This document shows, one piece after another, positions 33,395-46,343 of a DNA stretch of 64,000 nucleotides. The notes under the pieces are model-generated. The model saw nothing but the letters and a program-made list of their open reading frames with translations, made no database searches and was not told the DNA's origin. Origin of the DNA: Opisthorchis felineus (taxonomy: Eukaryota > Platyhelminthes > Trematoda > Opisthorchiida > Opisthorchiidae); the NCBI GenBank assembly GCA_004794785.1, contig SJOL01006490.1, forward strand, positions 1,131,516-1,195,515. Reading direction: 5' to 3'. The number at the start of each line of letters is the position of its first letter. Position 1 is the first letter of the stretch. A program made the position numbers and the translations under genes.

Positions 33395-36300
33395 CTATTC
33401 ATTAGGTGCAAATACATTGAAGCGGTGGTTGAGCCTTTTCTCCACATGTATGCGAATTCTGTTAGTGAAGCCACCCATGTTTGGAAGTCGTGAGTAGCAG
33501 AAAACACGACCGATTCGACTGTGAACCAGGGCCATGGAACACATGATGCAGGGCTCCATGGAAACGTATGCATCCAGTCCAGTGCATAAGTAGGAGTCGT
33601 CTTGTTCATTGCTCTTCTGTTTCTGAGCTGATCTGGATACAACAAGTATCACTGAATGATTGAGGCAAGAGGCATTTTCATCCAAAGTTTCCACTGTTGA
33701 AGCTTTAGCCATTAAGGTGTTTGTCGAAGGGTCCACGAGAATTGCGGAACACGGTCCGCCTGTTGGTCCAGCACATGAGCATGGGCAGTAACCGCCGGGC
33801 TGGTGACTTTCATTCTGAGCCAGTTTATGCACCAGATGTAACCAGGAATTGTGGCTGAAAGGAGCAAATAAGGGTAAGAGATAAAGACTTTCTAAGTAGG
33901 AGTTTCTGCACATGTAATTACTTTACGTAGTTGTGCTTCATAATCCCACGAAACATCACATCACATCACACTCGTTTGCAAACTAGTCTGGTATTTAACA
34001 AAACAACTGAATCCCGTTTACGATATTCTTCAACTGAATGTGCTGCACAAAGGCTGCATCAGTTGGTAAGATGGTCGAGATATTGCAGTATGTTTTTCGA
34101 AGAAACACTACTCATAAGGTGGTTGAAAAATTTGACAAACCACGACCAGTTCGGCCCTTCTTGGGGTTCATTAGGCGGCCGCACTTCCCGGGTTCGCGCT
34201 AACTCTGTAACCTTAACTTAATTTGTGACAATTTGGCGTTCAAGTAGAGCATGAGGTTCATTACAGAAACCACCCAAATGACAACCTCATTTGCTGTAAG
34301 GAACTTGACGGGCGCCGTCTTCATTCAGAAAGAATGGCATTTAAAGCACACGTGGAGTAAGTAGTCTATATCAAGCACTGCAAAGCAATGGGTATACCGG
34401 AAGCGCTATAAGGTGCATGAACAAGGACACCAAAGTATATATTTGAACTAACAGTAAGGCCGTTACAACTGCGTGGAATCTCGGTGGCCCGCAAGCACAG
34501 TACATTCTTGAAGAAACTAGTTTCGCGAATAAACGACAAGTTCGAAGGGGATCAGAAGTGCGGTCTCAAACATGTGCACTACTGATTGTGAGCCCATCCT
34601 ATCGTGTATGAGACTTTCGACATTCATATTTGCTGTTTTGGTTCTAGTTGTTTTCTTGGAACTCTGAACATTTCTGTATATTCACCACATTCCTGCTTCA
34701 TGGTGGTGCACTCATTGATTGTAGTGCATAGGTACCTCAAAATATCCCTTGTGACAATATTGACGTCATATCCAGTGATTCGAGATGTCTGCTCGATTAA
34801 TAGAGACACTGCATCCCAACAACTGGAATTTCGGTCGCGGGTATTCTAACCCACCAGATACGATAATCAGTAAATGGCTAAGCTCTAATGGTTTAATCTC
34901 ATTTAAAAACCACTATAACTGCAATCCAAATGAAAAACCGAGTAGCACTCTAAGTGTTATGTCGAAACGAAAATTGTCATTCAGGCAGTGCCATTATGAG
35001 AAAGGCTAAAGGGCTAGTCGAAAACCAGTGTTAGAATGTGGATGATGTTTCGAAGTGCATGGTAAACCATGGCTTTGGCAACCATTGGTCTTGTGTGTAG
35101 AAAGGGCCTGAGACCGAACACTCATCCATGACTGTTGCGGGGAAAATCCTCTGATCTGCCGTATTCGATAGGCGTTCTTCGATATAATTTCACAAAACTA
35201 AAATGTTTCGTTCGAACGCCCCGTTGAATTGCCACCAAGAACCGAGGAGCGAGACTAGTCGGATGAAGTAAGTGACACAAGTGCTGAGAGGAGAAGCCAA
35301 CGGAACCATCCCAGTGAGATAAGCGACAGTTTGCACGGAAATGCAGTTTGTAGACCTTTTAGCTGATATATGATAAAAATTGCGGGAAATTTGTTTCACA
35401 TCGATAAGGATAACAGTTCCCTTGGTTCCCGCTTAGGGTCGGCTGTCCTCCAGATCAGTGGCTGTTAACCTCTAGTCTCCACTCTACACCATTTAATGCT
35501 TGTAGTGTCGTTCCGTCCACAAATCTGTGTTACAAGTGAGGACAATCCGCGTGTGTTACCAAATGAGTAAAACGAATTTCGTGCGCTTCAAACGAACCCA
35601 GTCAATATAGCGGCATCTGAAACGTGAGAACCTAAAACCTCGAAATGCCCTTTCGTTGAGAATTTGCGCCCTAGTGGGGAACTACTGCAGTAGATAACAG
35701 GCTATTTGTGGTGTCATCAAACAACGAGTGAAGAAAGATACAATCGTGCTGATTGCAACGGGAAATATTGCTTTACTTGAGTTTGTGAACAAGGTGCGAA
35801 CACCATTTGTCCGTAGGGAATAACCTGCGACCTGTAATTCGCCTGTTGGCAAGCGGATGGACATAATGTTTTTTTTTCCGGTATTCTAATCAACTGCTTA
35901 GTATTTCGCTGGACCGAAATATTGCAAGATCTACCCCGATATATGGATCTGGAGCAGTCACACATAATTGTGATGAGTAAATGTTTAAGGCAGTTTTGGG
36001 GAGGATAGTAGCACAAAAACTCGAAAGCTCTTCGGGAAGTCGGAAGTTTTCATGAGGGGAGACTGATTTGTTGGTAGGAAAATTTCGGCTACTCAGTTTG
36101 GCTTTCACAACGTGAAACGGAATCATCCTACGGTGGTCATAATTCTCAACTGCACGGTGTGACTCGTCCTTTCATTATTGGTTGACTTGATTGCGTAAAC
36201 ATGAACTCCCAGAATCCTGTTCCTCCTGAAGACCTCAGTCTACCTTCGTTTCACCTGATGATTCTTGACTCTCCCGTCTCTCCGCTGATATATGCACCAC

Positions 36301-39300
36301 ACTAACTGATAATGCACTAGCCAGCACCCCACAATGGTGTAGGAATAAATTAGACCCCCGCTAAAATGGCGAAGTTTATGTTCAGACCCTTTTCGAACGG
36401 CAAGCAAGGGATATTTGGATTTTCTGGGAAAATAACCAGCCTTTGGTCAGCCCATACAAGGAGTGGGGTATACTGAATTTGGTGGCGATGGACAAACATA
36501 CACTGAAAGTTCGGCTTCAGAGAAGTAAGAGGCCGAAGGATCGCGACCCACGAGTAATAATTTCTCCAGCTCTGGGTCGGCACGTAGAGTGGTGGGCCAA
36601 CCGTTAACAATTGGAGGTGGAGCGGTATGATGCTGCTGTTCATCGGACAGTGAAGGAAAGGAGTACAACTTCTGCTGTCGTCGCGTCAGAGGAGCACAGA
36701 ACGGTATCCAACATGGGACTGCAGTCCAGTATTCAGGTAGGCTGTCGTCGCTGCATGGTTCCACGGAGCTTCTGAACTCGTTTATCAATTTTATGGCATC
36801 CGTTTCTGTGAAGCTGTCGAGATAGGAAACAAACCAGAGAAATTCGGCAAAACTCGATCCGTGAGTTCTCTTAGGTGTGAACAATCTTCCCCTAAGTCAG
36901 GAAGATGCACTTTTGTATAATATTCTTGGTAATATTTTCCAAAATCTAAAACACATAAGAGGAAGCTCTATTTGGATAAAAAAATGGAGTTTGTATGGAT
37001 AGCATCTGGTCATGCAGGCTGCTTTTTGGAAAATTTCCCTTGCGAGTCAAGAGTTAAATCCGTGCAGAAATCGCGCTAATGGAAGTAACAACCTCATTTT
37101 TCGAATCTTGTCTTCCTAGGGGCACTGTTGCGAAATATATGGGTAGCCGAGCTTGGAAGTTGGATTTAGAACTTTTCGTCACCAGTAGAGGAGACATTAC
37201 CAGTGCACAACTAGCCAGCGACGAAACGTTTGCAACCCATTTACCGAAATCGGCGAACAAACCAAGAACCCTTTGTAGGCTTTCTCAGTGAGAGAGCGTT
37301 CTCCTACGGAATATACAACCATTTGATGAAGACAACTTTTGCGACATGCGGCACATTCCAGGAATCATTCTAGAGCTGAAAAGGAGAAACCGCTTCCTTG
37401 AAAATACTAATTTGCTTCTTAAAAGTTACAGTTACAATGATGATGCTCTTTGTCACAGGCAGTCGACAGTCATGGAAAAAACAGCTGCTGCACGATCCTT
37501 TGAAATGAACTAAATTGGGTTGATCGAGTATGATATGACACCAGTCTGGAAAACGCCGTGCAACGAGAAGGTACTGATGTTAGAAAGTAGGATGAGGCAA
37601 TGCACAATAATTCAATGTTTATCGAGGCACAATTAGGTTTTTCGTAATATTAACTTACACCTTAATGGCACAACTCTATAGTCGTTTGTGATTTGAAACA
37701 TTCGGTCTAGTCGAAGAGAACACTTATCATAACCTGCCAAAAGTTGTTGAAGGCATCCGGAGATAACTGAAATTTTTAGTAGTGTGAGATTTGGGAGTTT
37801 TAAAATGAGATTTCGTCCCGTCAGTGGAGCCAATCTATGCTTTATGATCAGCAACTAGTGGCCGAAATGTTGTGTTCAAGCTACTAACCGGAAGGTCGCG
37901 GGTCACGAAACTCTATGGAGTTTCGCGCTGCTGCTGATTCCCAATAAGGGTGAAACAGCTGTACACTGCTTCCAACATAGATTAACTTCACTTACAGGAC
38001 GAAACCTCGATTGAAAACTGAAGTTTGTTAACCAAGCGCATCAGGCACACGGGGCTTCATGAAGGTATTTCCTCGTGAGAAAGGATGTAACCTAACAGCG
38101 CACTAGATTTCGTTCTCAGTCGTCGACCGTAGTGCTCGCAATGGGGATTGTGCGGCCAAGTTGTGAATATTTGTGAGGTGACGCTGCTAGTCGTCCTATC
38201 ATTACAACTTCGTTCATTATATTGTATATGTGCATTCAAGTTCATCCAAAGCTGGGACTGATTTGCAAATTTATATAGCTCTTTTTTAAATTGTGATGGC
38301 GGAATCATACCAAAGAAGAAAGCATTTGTCTCGAGTTTCGCTCCTACTGGAGCTTTTCAGAAGTGCCGGGATCTGAATTCCGGACATCTGACAGGCGGGG
38401 CAAGCATGTTACCACTACTCCACCAGCACACGCTAAGCGCATCTGATTTATCACATCTGAACGGACGAGCGTTCTCACACTTGAGCATTGTGATCGGTTT
38501 GCCCAAAGGCTCGGAAGACAATCGAGTAACTGTCCTCGTTGAATCTGACGGTTGACCCGCATGCCAAGACTTCCCAGTCAAGTAGCGCTACGGACGCTTG
38601 GAACCTGCTAGGCAATTTTTTGATTAGTTGAGTGTTTACCGGATTTGGACAAATCAAGCGCTGCTTAATCGTGAATACGTCCACCTGTTCAGACTTACTA
38701 ATTCAAGTGGGTCTAGCGTGAGCTGATAGAGTAATGGCAACACGCTCGCCTTGACTGTCAGATGTCCAAGGGTGGCATGGCCAACGGTATGGACTTTTGA
38801 TGAGCCCTAGTGAAACCGACGTGGCGTGGAAACGCCAACATAAATGCCACGGGACAGGAGGATGCCTGTTCAAACGAGAATGATGCGAATTTAGATTCAA
38901 CAAATCCCACAACCACCTACAATTAGATTCGCGAACCCACAAAGTCCTCTAGGATAACCCCGGTTTCTTTTCCAGAATTATGGAATTTACGCTCAGAGAA
39001 TGTGAATTACAATTGGATTAAGAAAGTGAGCGAAATGAAAGAATTCAAGGAATTTTTCCCATTTGATTAGTTTTGAAAACTCACCTCGCACTGGCAAGAC
39101 CCAATAACACGGGGACCGATCCACGAGAACTAATCGGATGAAATTCCCGACAACTGTCAATCCGTTTGATATGGTGCAACTGCTGAGGGACCGGCGCGTT
39201 TTTTTGTAAAAAAATATTGAACCGACTCAATAACCGACCACGTTGGATAAAGGTACACCAGGCTGGAACCAAATGGGGATAGCCGCACTCGACTTCCGGC

Positions 39301-39407
39301 GCAAGAATTGCAACGAGTCTGTCTGCAGGTGTGGTTTCGATCTGATCCATCACTGGTTTAGGAGACTCCGTCCGTCGAATGCGCTTGCTCGGAGGCGGTG
39401 ACAAGTC
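33395..39407 (-). CDS. ADAT3: tRNA-specific adenosine deaminase subunit ADAT3, three exons
   Basis: This is the non-catalytic partner of ADAT2 in the enzyme that converts A34 to inosine in tRNA anticodons. Exon A 39,085-39,407 has QLHHIKRI and SVPVLLGLASA, matching the family N-terminal module. Exon B 36,502-36,813 has YWTAVPCWIPFCAPLTRRQ and VNGWPTTLRADPELEKLL, the middle module. Exon C 33,395-33,854 has the deaminase core: NHSVI (a zinc His with Val where the catalytic Glu of ADAT2 would be, as is typical of ADAT3), YLCTGLDAYVSMEPCIMCSMALVHSRIGRVF (PCxxC zinc cysteines), RIHVEKRLNHRFNVF and a stop. Donors are AG|GTGAGT and GT|GTATGT; acceptors are CGACAG|C and TTTCAG|C. Phases agree at both joins, giving 364 codons plus stop (human about 351). 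Introns are 2.27 and 2.65 kb. The 5' start is uncertain: exon A is preceded by an acceptor-like CATTTAG and an in-frame stop, so either a further 5' exon exists or translation starts at the internal ATG (MDQIETT). Confidence 0.88.
37855..37990 (+). mobile_element. tRNA-derived SINE-like element (family 2) in ADAT3 intron
   Basis: The head AGTGGCCGAAATG...GTGTTCAAGC...GGTCGCGGGTCACGA resembles the minus-strand element at 2,440-2,612. The body ends GGGTGAAACAGCTGTACAC. Degenerate B box. Confidence 0.35.
38345..38440 (-). mobile_element. tRNA-like SINE head (family 3)
   Basis: The minus strand reads GCTGGTGGAGTAGTGGTAAC as A-box region, then GCCTGTCAGATGTCC and a weak B box AATTCAGATCCCGGC. It shares this order with 38,712-38,800 on the plus strand. 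Confidence 0.4.
38712..38900 (+). mobile_element. tRNA-like SINE (family 3) with hammerhead-like motif
   Basis: The head GAGCTGATAGAGTAATGGCAAC and GACTGTCAGATGTCCAAGG match family 3. Downstream, at about 38,798-38,820, TTGATGAG and GAAAC flank a seven-base spacer, the order of a hammerhead core. The spacer can form at best a 2-bp stem, so ribozyme activity is doubtful. It lies in the ADAT3 intron 1 region. Confidence 0.35.
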
Positions 39408-40592
39408 CTAAATGATGCGAGAAAATATAGTATAAAGATGGAATACAGGGAGTATCGAAAGTTGGTCCTCAGTCACAAAGAGGATCGGTCGAGGTTGATG
39501 CTACAGTCACACTACAGAATCAATTTAATCATGAGGAAGTCAAGTTGATGAAATGTACCCTGTAACGACAGTGATCCACCTAAATACCCCTCGATGGATC
39601 GTACATCTTTCGGGAAGGTACTTCACGATGTGAGCAACATTCAGAGGATCCCACTATGTCCACTCACCAGTCATTCTTGAGACACACTCAAGTTCACACC
39701 AGTGAGACACCATTATAATAGGCCCTTAGCTGAAACGTCATGGGTCCTGAAACTACTGAATGTCGAATATGACGTACAGTCCTTTCGAGTAGCGCTTCTT
39801 TATGCGGTTGACTGCGGTGAGGTAAATGATTCAAGTTAAGCTTGAATGATACGGGCAAGCAGCTGCGTTCGGTTTCTGTTATCCTTTGCGATCACACGGG
39901 TAGTGATGCCATTTGGTTTGGTGGGGCCCGTAAACTGTCTGCCATGCAGCGTCGCATGATGGGCATGGCAACTGCTAACTGACAGCCCTGTTTGTCGTTA
40001 TCGCCACTGAACACTGGGGTAAGTCCGGTGAGAAGCTCCTAAACCTCTGCGGTAAAGTACAATTCACATTTTCTAATCCGAAGATGTTGATTAATGTAGT
40101 GCAGGCCGGTCAACACTTCTCTATATGCTCGGGCTAGCGTTTAAAGGCTATCCAGGTCTAGCTGTTGTAGGCATAGTCCTTAAGTTACGGGGATAATTAA
40201 CCTGACAAGATGTGTTCCCTGGGGTTCTGATGAAATTTCTTGCATTGTTTCCTTCATATGTTATTGAACGTTGGAGGTTTGCTTGCACACGGCACACCCA
40301 CTGAAACCGGCCTTACGTGTGCTGTAATGGCAGAGATCAAGAATGAATGTGGTTGCATTGTGCTTATTTTGGCGCTCGGCTATCTTTTTTTGCATAGACT
40401 GTGAGCGGAAATATTTCCTTTTGAGTCTGTACTACAATAGTTCTAATACGATTACAAGCGGCTAATGCAGATAATGTTGATCCAAGTTAGAACGACAGCC
40501 ATCAGGAGATTGTGACCTCGGGTTTCTGACTCCAGAAACTCGTCACACGCAAAACAGTTGAAACCTAACATTAACTGAACGAATGGACTTAC
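39408..40592. other. Between ADAT3 exon A and the orphan exon
   Basis: No exon or repeat was recognised. It would be an intron if the orphan exon belongs to ADAT3. Confidence 0.4.
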
Positions 40593-40805
40593 AGGGTCTG
40601 GTGTGGAACCGTGTTTAACAAAAGACTCGAGTAGTTGACCTCCATCGACAGTGTGTTCTGGATTGTCTTTCGGAGCTTTTGGGAGGCGTAGACCGGAAAT
40701 GAAGTCTGGCATTCGCCAACCGGCGTGGTGTAAGAGACGGATTGCATGTGGCATGTTTCTTGATTCCAGGTGCACTTTGTCAGTGTATGGATCGACGCGC
40801 ACTTC
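40593..40805 (-). CDS. Unassigned internal exon, 71 codons
   Basis: Minus-strand open frame bounded by TTTCCAG|GAA (acceptor) and CCT|GTAAGT (strong donor); it is 213 nt, phase 0 at both ends. The peptide begins EVRVDPYTDKVHLESRNMPH, has AIRLLHHAGWRMPDFISGLRLP in the middle and ends LLESFVKHGSTPDP. I do not recognise the family. It lies 1.2 kb upstream of ADAT3 exon A on the same strand. A splice to exon A would keep frame (exon A also starts in phase 0), so it may be an ADAT3 N-terminal extension or the end of an upstream neighbour. No other exon of such a neighbour was found. Confidence 0.5.
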
Positions 40806-43800
40806 CTGGAAACCTTGAATGAATTATCAAGAAAGCAAAAATCCTGTTGTTCGGGCAGTGTATCTAACTTATATGGTTGGAGGTTTTATTAGGCATTGTC
40901 GCGAAAACGAGTCCCGAACACTCATCCGCAAAAGTTCACATCCCAGCTTCATTCATCTGCATGAACAAAATCTCGGGTCCTTAAAATCCCAATTACCACA
41001 GACAAAAGTCCGCCCGATGGCAGCGTAATTATGTCGGGAAAGCCTGACTTCGGCCTAATCAAGCGCCACTGAAAGTAATAACATTGAAGATAACGTATCA
41101 GACGGGACACACCTTCCCAGAACAACATATTTGCGTTACAGCGACCGAAATCCGTGAATAAAAAGAACTCGCGCTAGTTGCTATTGCAGTGGTTCTGGTT
41201 AGCAACTCGTCTACTTACCCGTGGTCGCCTGTTTGTAACTAATGTGCCTAAAGAACATGCATGTTTGGACTACCCGTCCAAACGGACTGAGTAGGCGTAT
41301 GACAGCTAGGTGTGTAAAAATTGGTGTTAAAGTACGACAGACTGGTTGAAATTCGAAGATTGTGAACAAATAGGATGACGCCGGAATTGTTGATGACATT
41401 CCATTAATCGCTTACGAAGGACCAAACAAGAACTTTCCACCTCCGTTAGTTCACACGAGTATCATTCGTTTTTGTTTTCTGAGTCTGTCACTAATGTTTA
41501 AATTGCTCGAGCTAATTGTGCTCATTATTCCTGAGAACAAGCTTGATAGTAACCCTATCATTCAACATCGAAAGAGTCGCTTACGTACATTTTGCCAGGA
41601 CGCCTACATCAAGCCAGAAGAACTCAGGGATGATCGAAATCTTGGTTAATACGGCTTCAGGAACCTTGTGTGCAGTTTGGAACCAAAGCAAATCATATGA
41701 AGAGGCCTGCTCTAAACGGAAAGCACTAGAATTATGAGCACGATATGGTGCACTTGCGAAATGGTGTAATCTACAGTCGTATCTGTCTAGAGATAAGATA
41801 TGAATAAACCGAATAAACCTGCGGTGGGTGACCTCTCCAGGGGGTAGCAAATGTATTTGGATGTTGCGACTTAAATCCTAATACTGAGAAAACAAAAACA
41901 AAAAAATCGGTGGCCTGTGACACCTTTCCGATGCTTAGCTGCCATGTAAAGTAAGGAAAACAGGAAGCCTGAGATACTTTCAGGTTTTCCAGGTCTAAAC
42001 AAGAGCACTCAAAAAGCCAGGGTTAGACTTGAAACACAGGCCGTCCAGTCAGTAGTTTCGTGCCTTAACTACTGACTTGTATCGTAGTCGATAGTGTAAC
42101 CAGACGCGTATTTTCCTACCTTTCGTTTGACAGTATGATCCGTCCTGAAAACCTCCCAAATCCTTGGGAAAATCAAGGGGGTTAGGGAGTTTTCATCGCC
42201 ATGGCCAAAGAATCTTCCTAGTGTCTAATGTTATGAAACAGCAAGACGGACACTAAACAGTGGTCAGTAGTAACCATATACACAAACCCCCTATAATCGG
42301 TAGTACGTCGTCTATGCGGATACTTATTTGGATGTGAGATGGGGCAGAAATATCCGGCTACTAAGAGATAGGACCTCAGCGTAATATGAAATCCAATCGA
42401 CTGTTGTGACTTAAGCTTCGCAAGCTTTGTTCGTACATAATTACCACCCAGTCAGAAGTTTCTTTTTTCGCAACCGCGTTGTTTGATCGATTCACAAGTG
42501 TAACATTCGGCTGTGGTTTGTGGGCCTCCATAGGAGTGGCTGGATCAACAGTTTCAGGATATCTGTCTGAGGATCAGAAAAATTCATGCAAAAATTCTAG
42601 CCATCATTCAGCGAGATACTCTATCCCTGGTTCAATACTTTATTTGCATACAGTACCTAAGTGGATCTGCACTTTCAACCCATATTCGGAAAAAATCTGT
42701 TGCGAGATACAAAGGCGTCTGCTAGAAATTATGCAACCTCAAATGAATCATAGAAAAGGATGTGGTTCGCTGGAGGAGATCACAAAATCCTTGTCATCGC
42801 GTCACAAAGACAAGAAACACATTGAAGATGGGGATTGCGATATAATGAGAAAATGGTAAAGTTTTATAGCGCGTCCTTGATAAGTGCAAAAAGTACCTAG
42901 AAGGTACCGGTAAGGAATGCAGACTCACGGTAACGTATTATATGAAACAGCTTTTAATTTGAAGACTCACCGGCAAACTGTTGCAGAACCTGGGTGATCG
43001 CAAGAGCACAATGGCTGCAACCACCAGCTTGTACCCTGATAATATCCTAGAACGAAGCGAGAAAATCGCACTTGTAACTTACGGCTGCCCGATATTGTTA
43101 GTTTCGGTTAACCTAACAACGGAGTCTAGATATACTAGTATGCATATTGATGAGCCTAATGAACCGAAGCAGCACACAAGACGGGATTTAGATTGTAGTG
43201 CAAAGTGCACGCTGCTGTCAGATTCTTCCAGTGGTCATTCACGCTGCTGCTACCAAAAAAAATCTACCGTGAAGGAAAACCTTAGTTTGCTGGGGCACAT
43301 GTTTGATCTGCTGGTGTCCATTGGTTTACCTGGCTGTCGTTGACAGAACCGCGTATCTGAATGGTGAAACCTTTTCAAGGAGAGAAGTGGAACAGGACGT
43401 AATCTGTAAGCAGCAGAAACAGTCGTTTCTTTAGAACAGATCGGAACGGGCATACCACTTGTCAAATGACAGCCTTTTACCGTTTTGCACGGAACACACT
43501 CAACTACAGTCGGCCAAACAATGCTGAGCATCAAGTGGGTTTTACATACTGTTAATCGTAGCAAGTGAATCACTGGTATTCCTGTCACCTATAAGAGCGG
43601 GTACTATACGGAACAGGTCATCGTCTTTTAAATGATTAGGCTGCAAATTTTAGTGCTGACTGCGGTTTCTGATGGGATCAGTTACGATTCAGCTGGTCTA
43701 CGTAGTATTCTGGATCAACCTGGTAAAGAATCAGATTGCTATTTAAGGCGGTTCTTCAGTTGGCCTAAGGTTGCGGCTAATTTTAAAAAGTATATTACGA

Positions 43801-45104
43801 ATGACCAACCATGCTACTCACCGGCAAAAACATGGCGAATTAAGGGAGAATGCTATTTGACGAAACTGCTTTGTGATGAACATCTATACATATTTACACA
43901 TCAATAAAGTCTAATAATAGCGTAGATCCGTGGGTCTAATGACATGAACCTACCCACAATATCGTAAGGGTCATACTTTGATTTTAAGATTTCCGAATCC
44001 ATTATGTTCATTAGAGTGATGTAAAAAACACCGGCCACGCAAATGGGGTTATTACGTATACGATGACTGTGGTCCAAGGTCATCATTGGCTGTCAAGAAG
44101 GTCAATCAACGGTTCTGATCGCCACATAGTATCCTACCTCTTCACCTGAAAGCACTTTCTGAACTTCGCCGTAAGCTCACCATAAAAACTAGGAATGCTC
44201 GACTGACCCTCCCTCCTGTGAAGTCGAAAACCTACATAAAGGAGCCATGTGTCTCCATATTGCGAATTACCTTTACCTAATTAGTCGCTCCACTTCATGA
44301 GCTTAGACGAGGTCAGGTCACTAAGTTGCGGTTCACTGAGGCAGTTTTTTACAGTACTTCATAGCCGAACCATTGGATGACCATTGATCACGTCTCTAAG
44401 CGATCCAGCTAGCCCAAAATCCGGCGACCAAACGTCAGCCGGACTGAAATGGGTTTTGTTCAAAAGGCAACACCAAGTTTGTTGCGGTACTTTTGTCTCT
44501 AAGCTTCCTTTTGCTTTTATTATTGCGAGCACGAATGCAACTTGCCGGAGGTGTAAACAGTCAGCTTGGAATTTCCTGGTTTCGCGCGGCACTGGAGAAT
44601 GTAGTCAACCGATGACTTCCACCACAGCGACCTGGGAGAACTTGCAGAAACCCAACTGGGCGTTCCAGGGTAGAACGCACAATCAGTGAAAGTGCATAGA
44701 CTCTTGTTTACTACAACCATGACAAACATCTGGCGCCTTTAAAACTACTGGTGCACGAAAACGCGTACTACGCCATTCCAGTTTCTTAGTAATGATGCGA
44801 TTACATACCACGGAAATCCGGAAATGTCAAGAAAAATCAGGTGGTGGTATATCGGCCATTCCAGCGCTTCCAACAATTCAGAAAACCCTTTGGTCTGTGA
44901 AAGACAAATTACTTCCTTCATTTGACGATCCTCTCTATGATGACTCTGTCTAGTGCAGCCGCCTTTCCTTGAAATACCACTTCAAAAGACCATGAAGATT
45001 AAGTGGTCTCGTCTGGAAGTCGGTTTCTTCTGAGGAAAAACCAACGAAAAATGAGAAAGGTCACATTTAGAAGAATTGTTTTTTCATTGCTAGTGGCTTG
45101 CTGC
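40806..45104. other. 4.3 kb without a recognised gene
   Basis: Open frames of 112-126 codons (42,479-42,859 +, 42,981-43,343 +, 43,250-43,588 -) have no recognisable motif and overlap on both strands. No RTE, CR1 or SINE signature was seen, which is unusual for this window. Confidence 0.35.
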
Positions 45105-46296
45105 TCCATTCCAATACCATCATCGTCATCGACAGCAAGACATCAGTGTTTAACATTGATGCTTCGCTGCCGTACAACCATGATTTATTTGAAGGTCTTA
45201 TTGTGAAGAAAAGAATAAAGGCGGACAGGAAAGGGACTTAGTGCTAGCTTACAACAATCATTTCGAGGTGCCTACACTTCCAGACACTGATTCAGGCAAT
45301 CTGGATAGAAACTGACAATAAGAACGCCACTGAAGTCGATTAGCAGCCATATCTTGCAGCGTCCCCAACCAGGCGCAGAGTGGATCACGCGGTCCTCATC
45401 CTGGAAGGCGAGTCGCACCGAGAGCACCCAAACGTTCCGTAACCTCCTTCATATCCCTCTGCCAGCCCAAGGGTAGGCCACCTATCTGCTTCCGCCACTC
45501 TGAATTGGCCACGGAAAACAGCACTATCTTAGGCAAACGATGGTTCGGATACGCAATACATGACCTAACCAACGCAACTTCTGGTACTGGACACATTCCT
45601 CAATGAGAGTCCCCGTTGCAAAACCGAAAACTCGCTTTCTAATTGTCTCGTTACGGATTCTCCGACACCGACCCACACGAGCCATGTTTCTGAGACAACG
45701 ATTGTCGAACATTTGAAGACGTTTCAGTTCCGCTGATCGAACAGGCCAAGTCTCACAGCCATACAAATAGACAGGCTGTACTGTAGCCTGTCCCTGTAGC
45801 ACGTTCCTCGAGATTGAGGGATATACCGCTTTGATGCCATGGGTGTCTCAAATAAGAAAAAACTCTCCTCGAGCCTTGCAGATTCGTGCATTGACCTCAT
45901 CTGTCACACTACAGTCAGAACTAATACAACTTCCAAGGTATGTAAAACGCTCCACAACTTCGAGTGCGTCTTCCTGGATTGTAAGCGGCGTGTTCAGTGA
46001 CTGCATATCCACGGGCATGACCTTACACTTCGTGGTTTCAAAGTTCATACTAAAGGACGAAATGACTTTGGTCAGTTCATCCAAAAACACCTACGCCTTC
46101 TTCTCTTCGAAGATGAGAACGATGCCGTCTGTATATTCCAGATCGACAAGGTTTTCGTAAGCAGCTATTTGAACACCAGGGTTTTGAAAACCTTCCAGCG
46201 TTCATCTCATTATCTCATCGACCACGAAATTAAATAGGAATGGAGAGAGTGGGTACCCCTGATGGACACCGCCTAGTGTACGGAAACTTTCGGTAT
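45105..46296 (-). mobile_element. RTE 3' half (reverse transcriptase C-terminus and tail)
   Basis: On the minus strand: [57 protein letters not shown], then YLYGCETWPVRSAELKRLQMFDNRCLRN and LRWLGHVLRI, the end DMAANRLQWRS, and the 3' untranslated tail to about 45,105. The (YADD) region near 46,130 is damaged. Frames are broken but this part is well preserved. Confidence 0.75.
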
Positions 46297-46297
46297 A

Positions 46298-46301
<4 letters not shown>

Positions 46302-46341
<40 letters not shown>
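46302..46341. repeat. (CA)n microsatellite
   Basis: About 20 uninterrupted CA units, a length likely to vary between individuals. Confidence 0.95.

Positions 46342-46343
<2 letters not shown>

Noticed and set aside
42479..43588. Three open frames of 112-126 codons
   Set aside because: No recognisable family, start codons are non-ATG or weak, and the frames overlap on both strands.
46302..46341. CRISPR-like regularity
   Set aside because: It is a simple CA dinucleotide tract; no spaced direct repeats of CRISPR type exist anywhere in the window.
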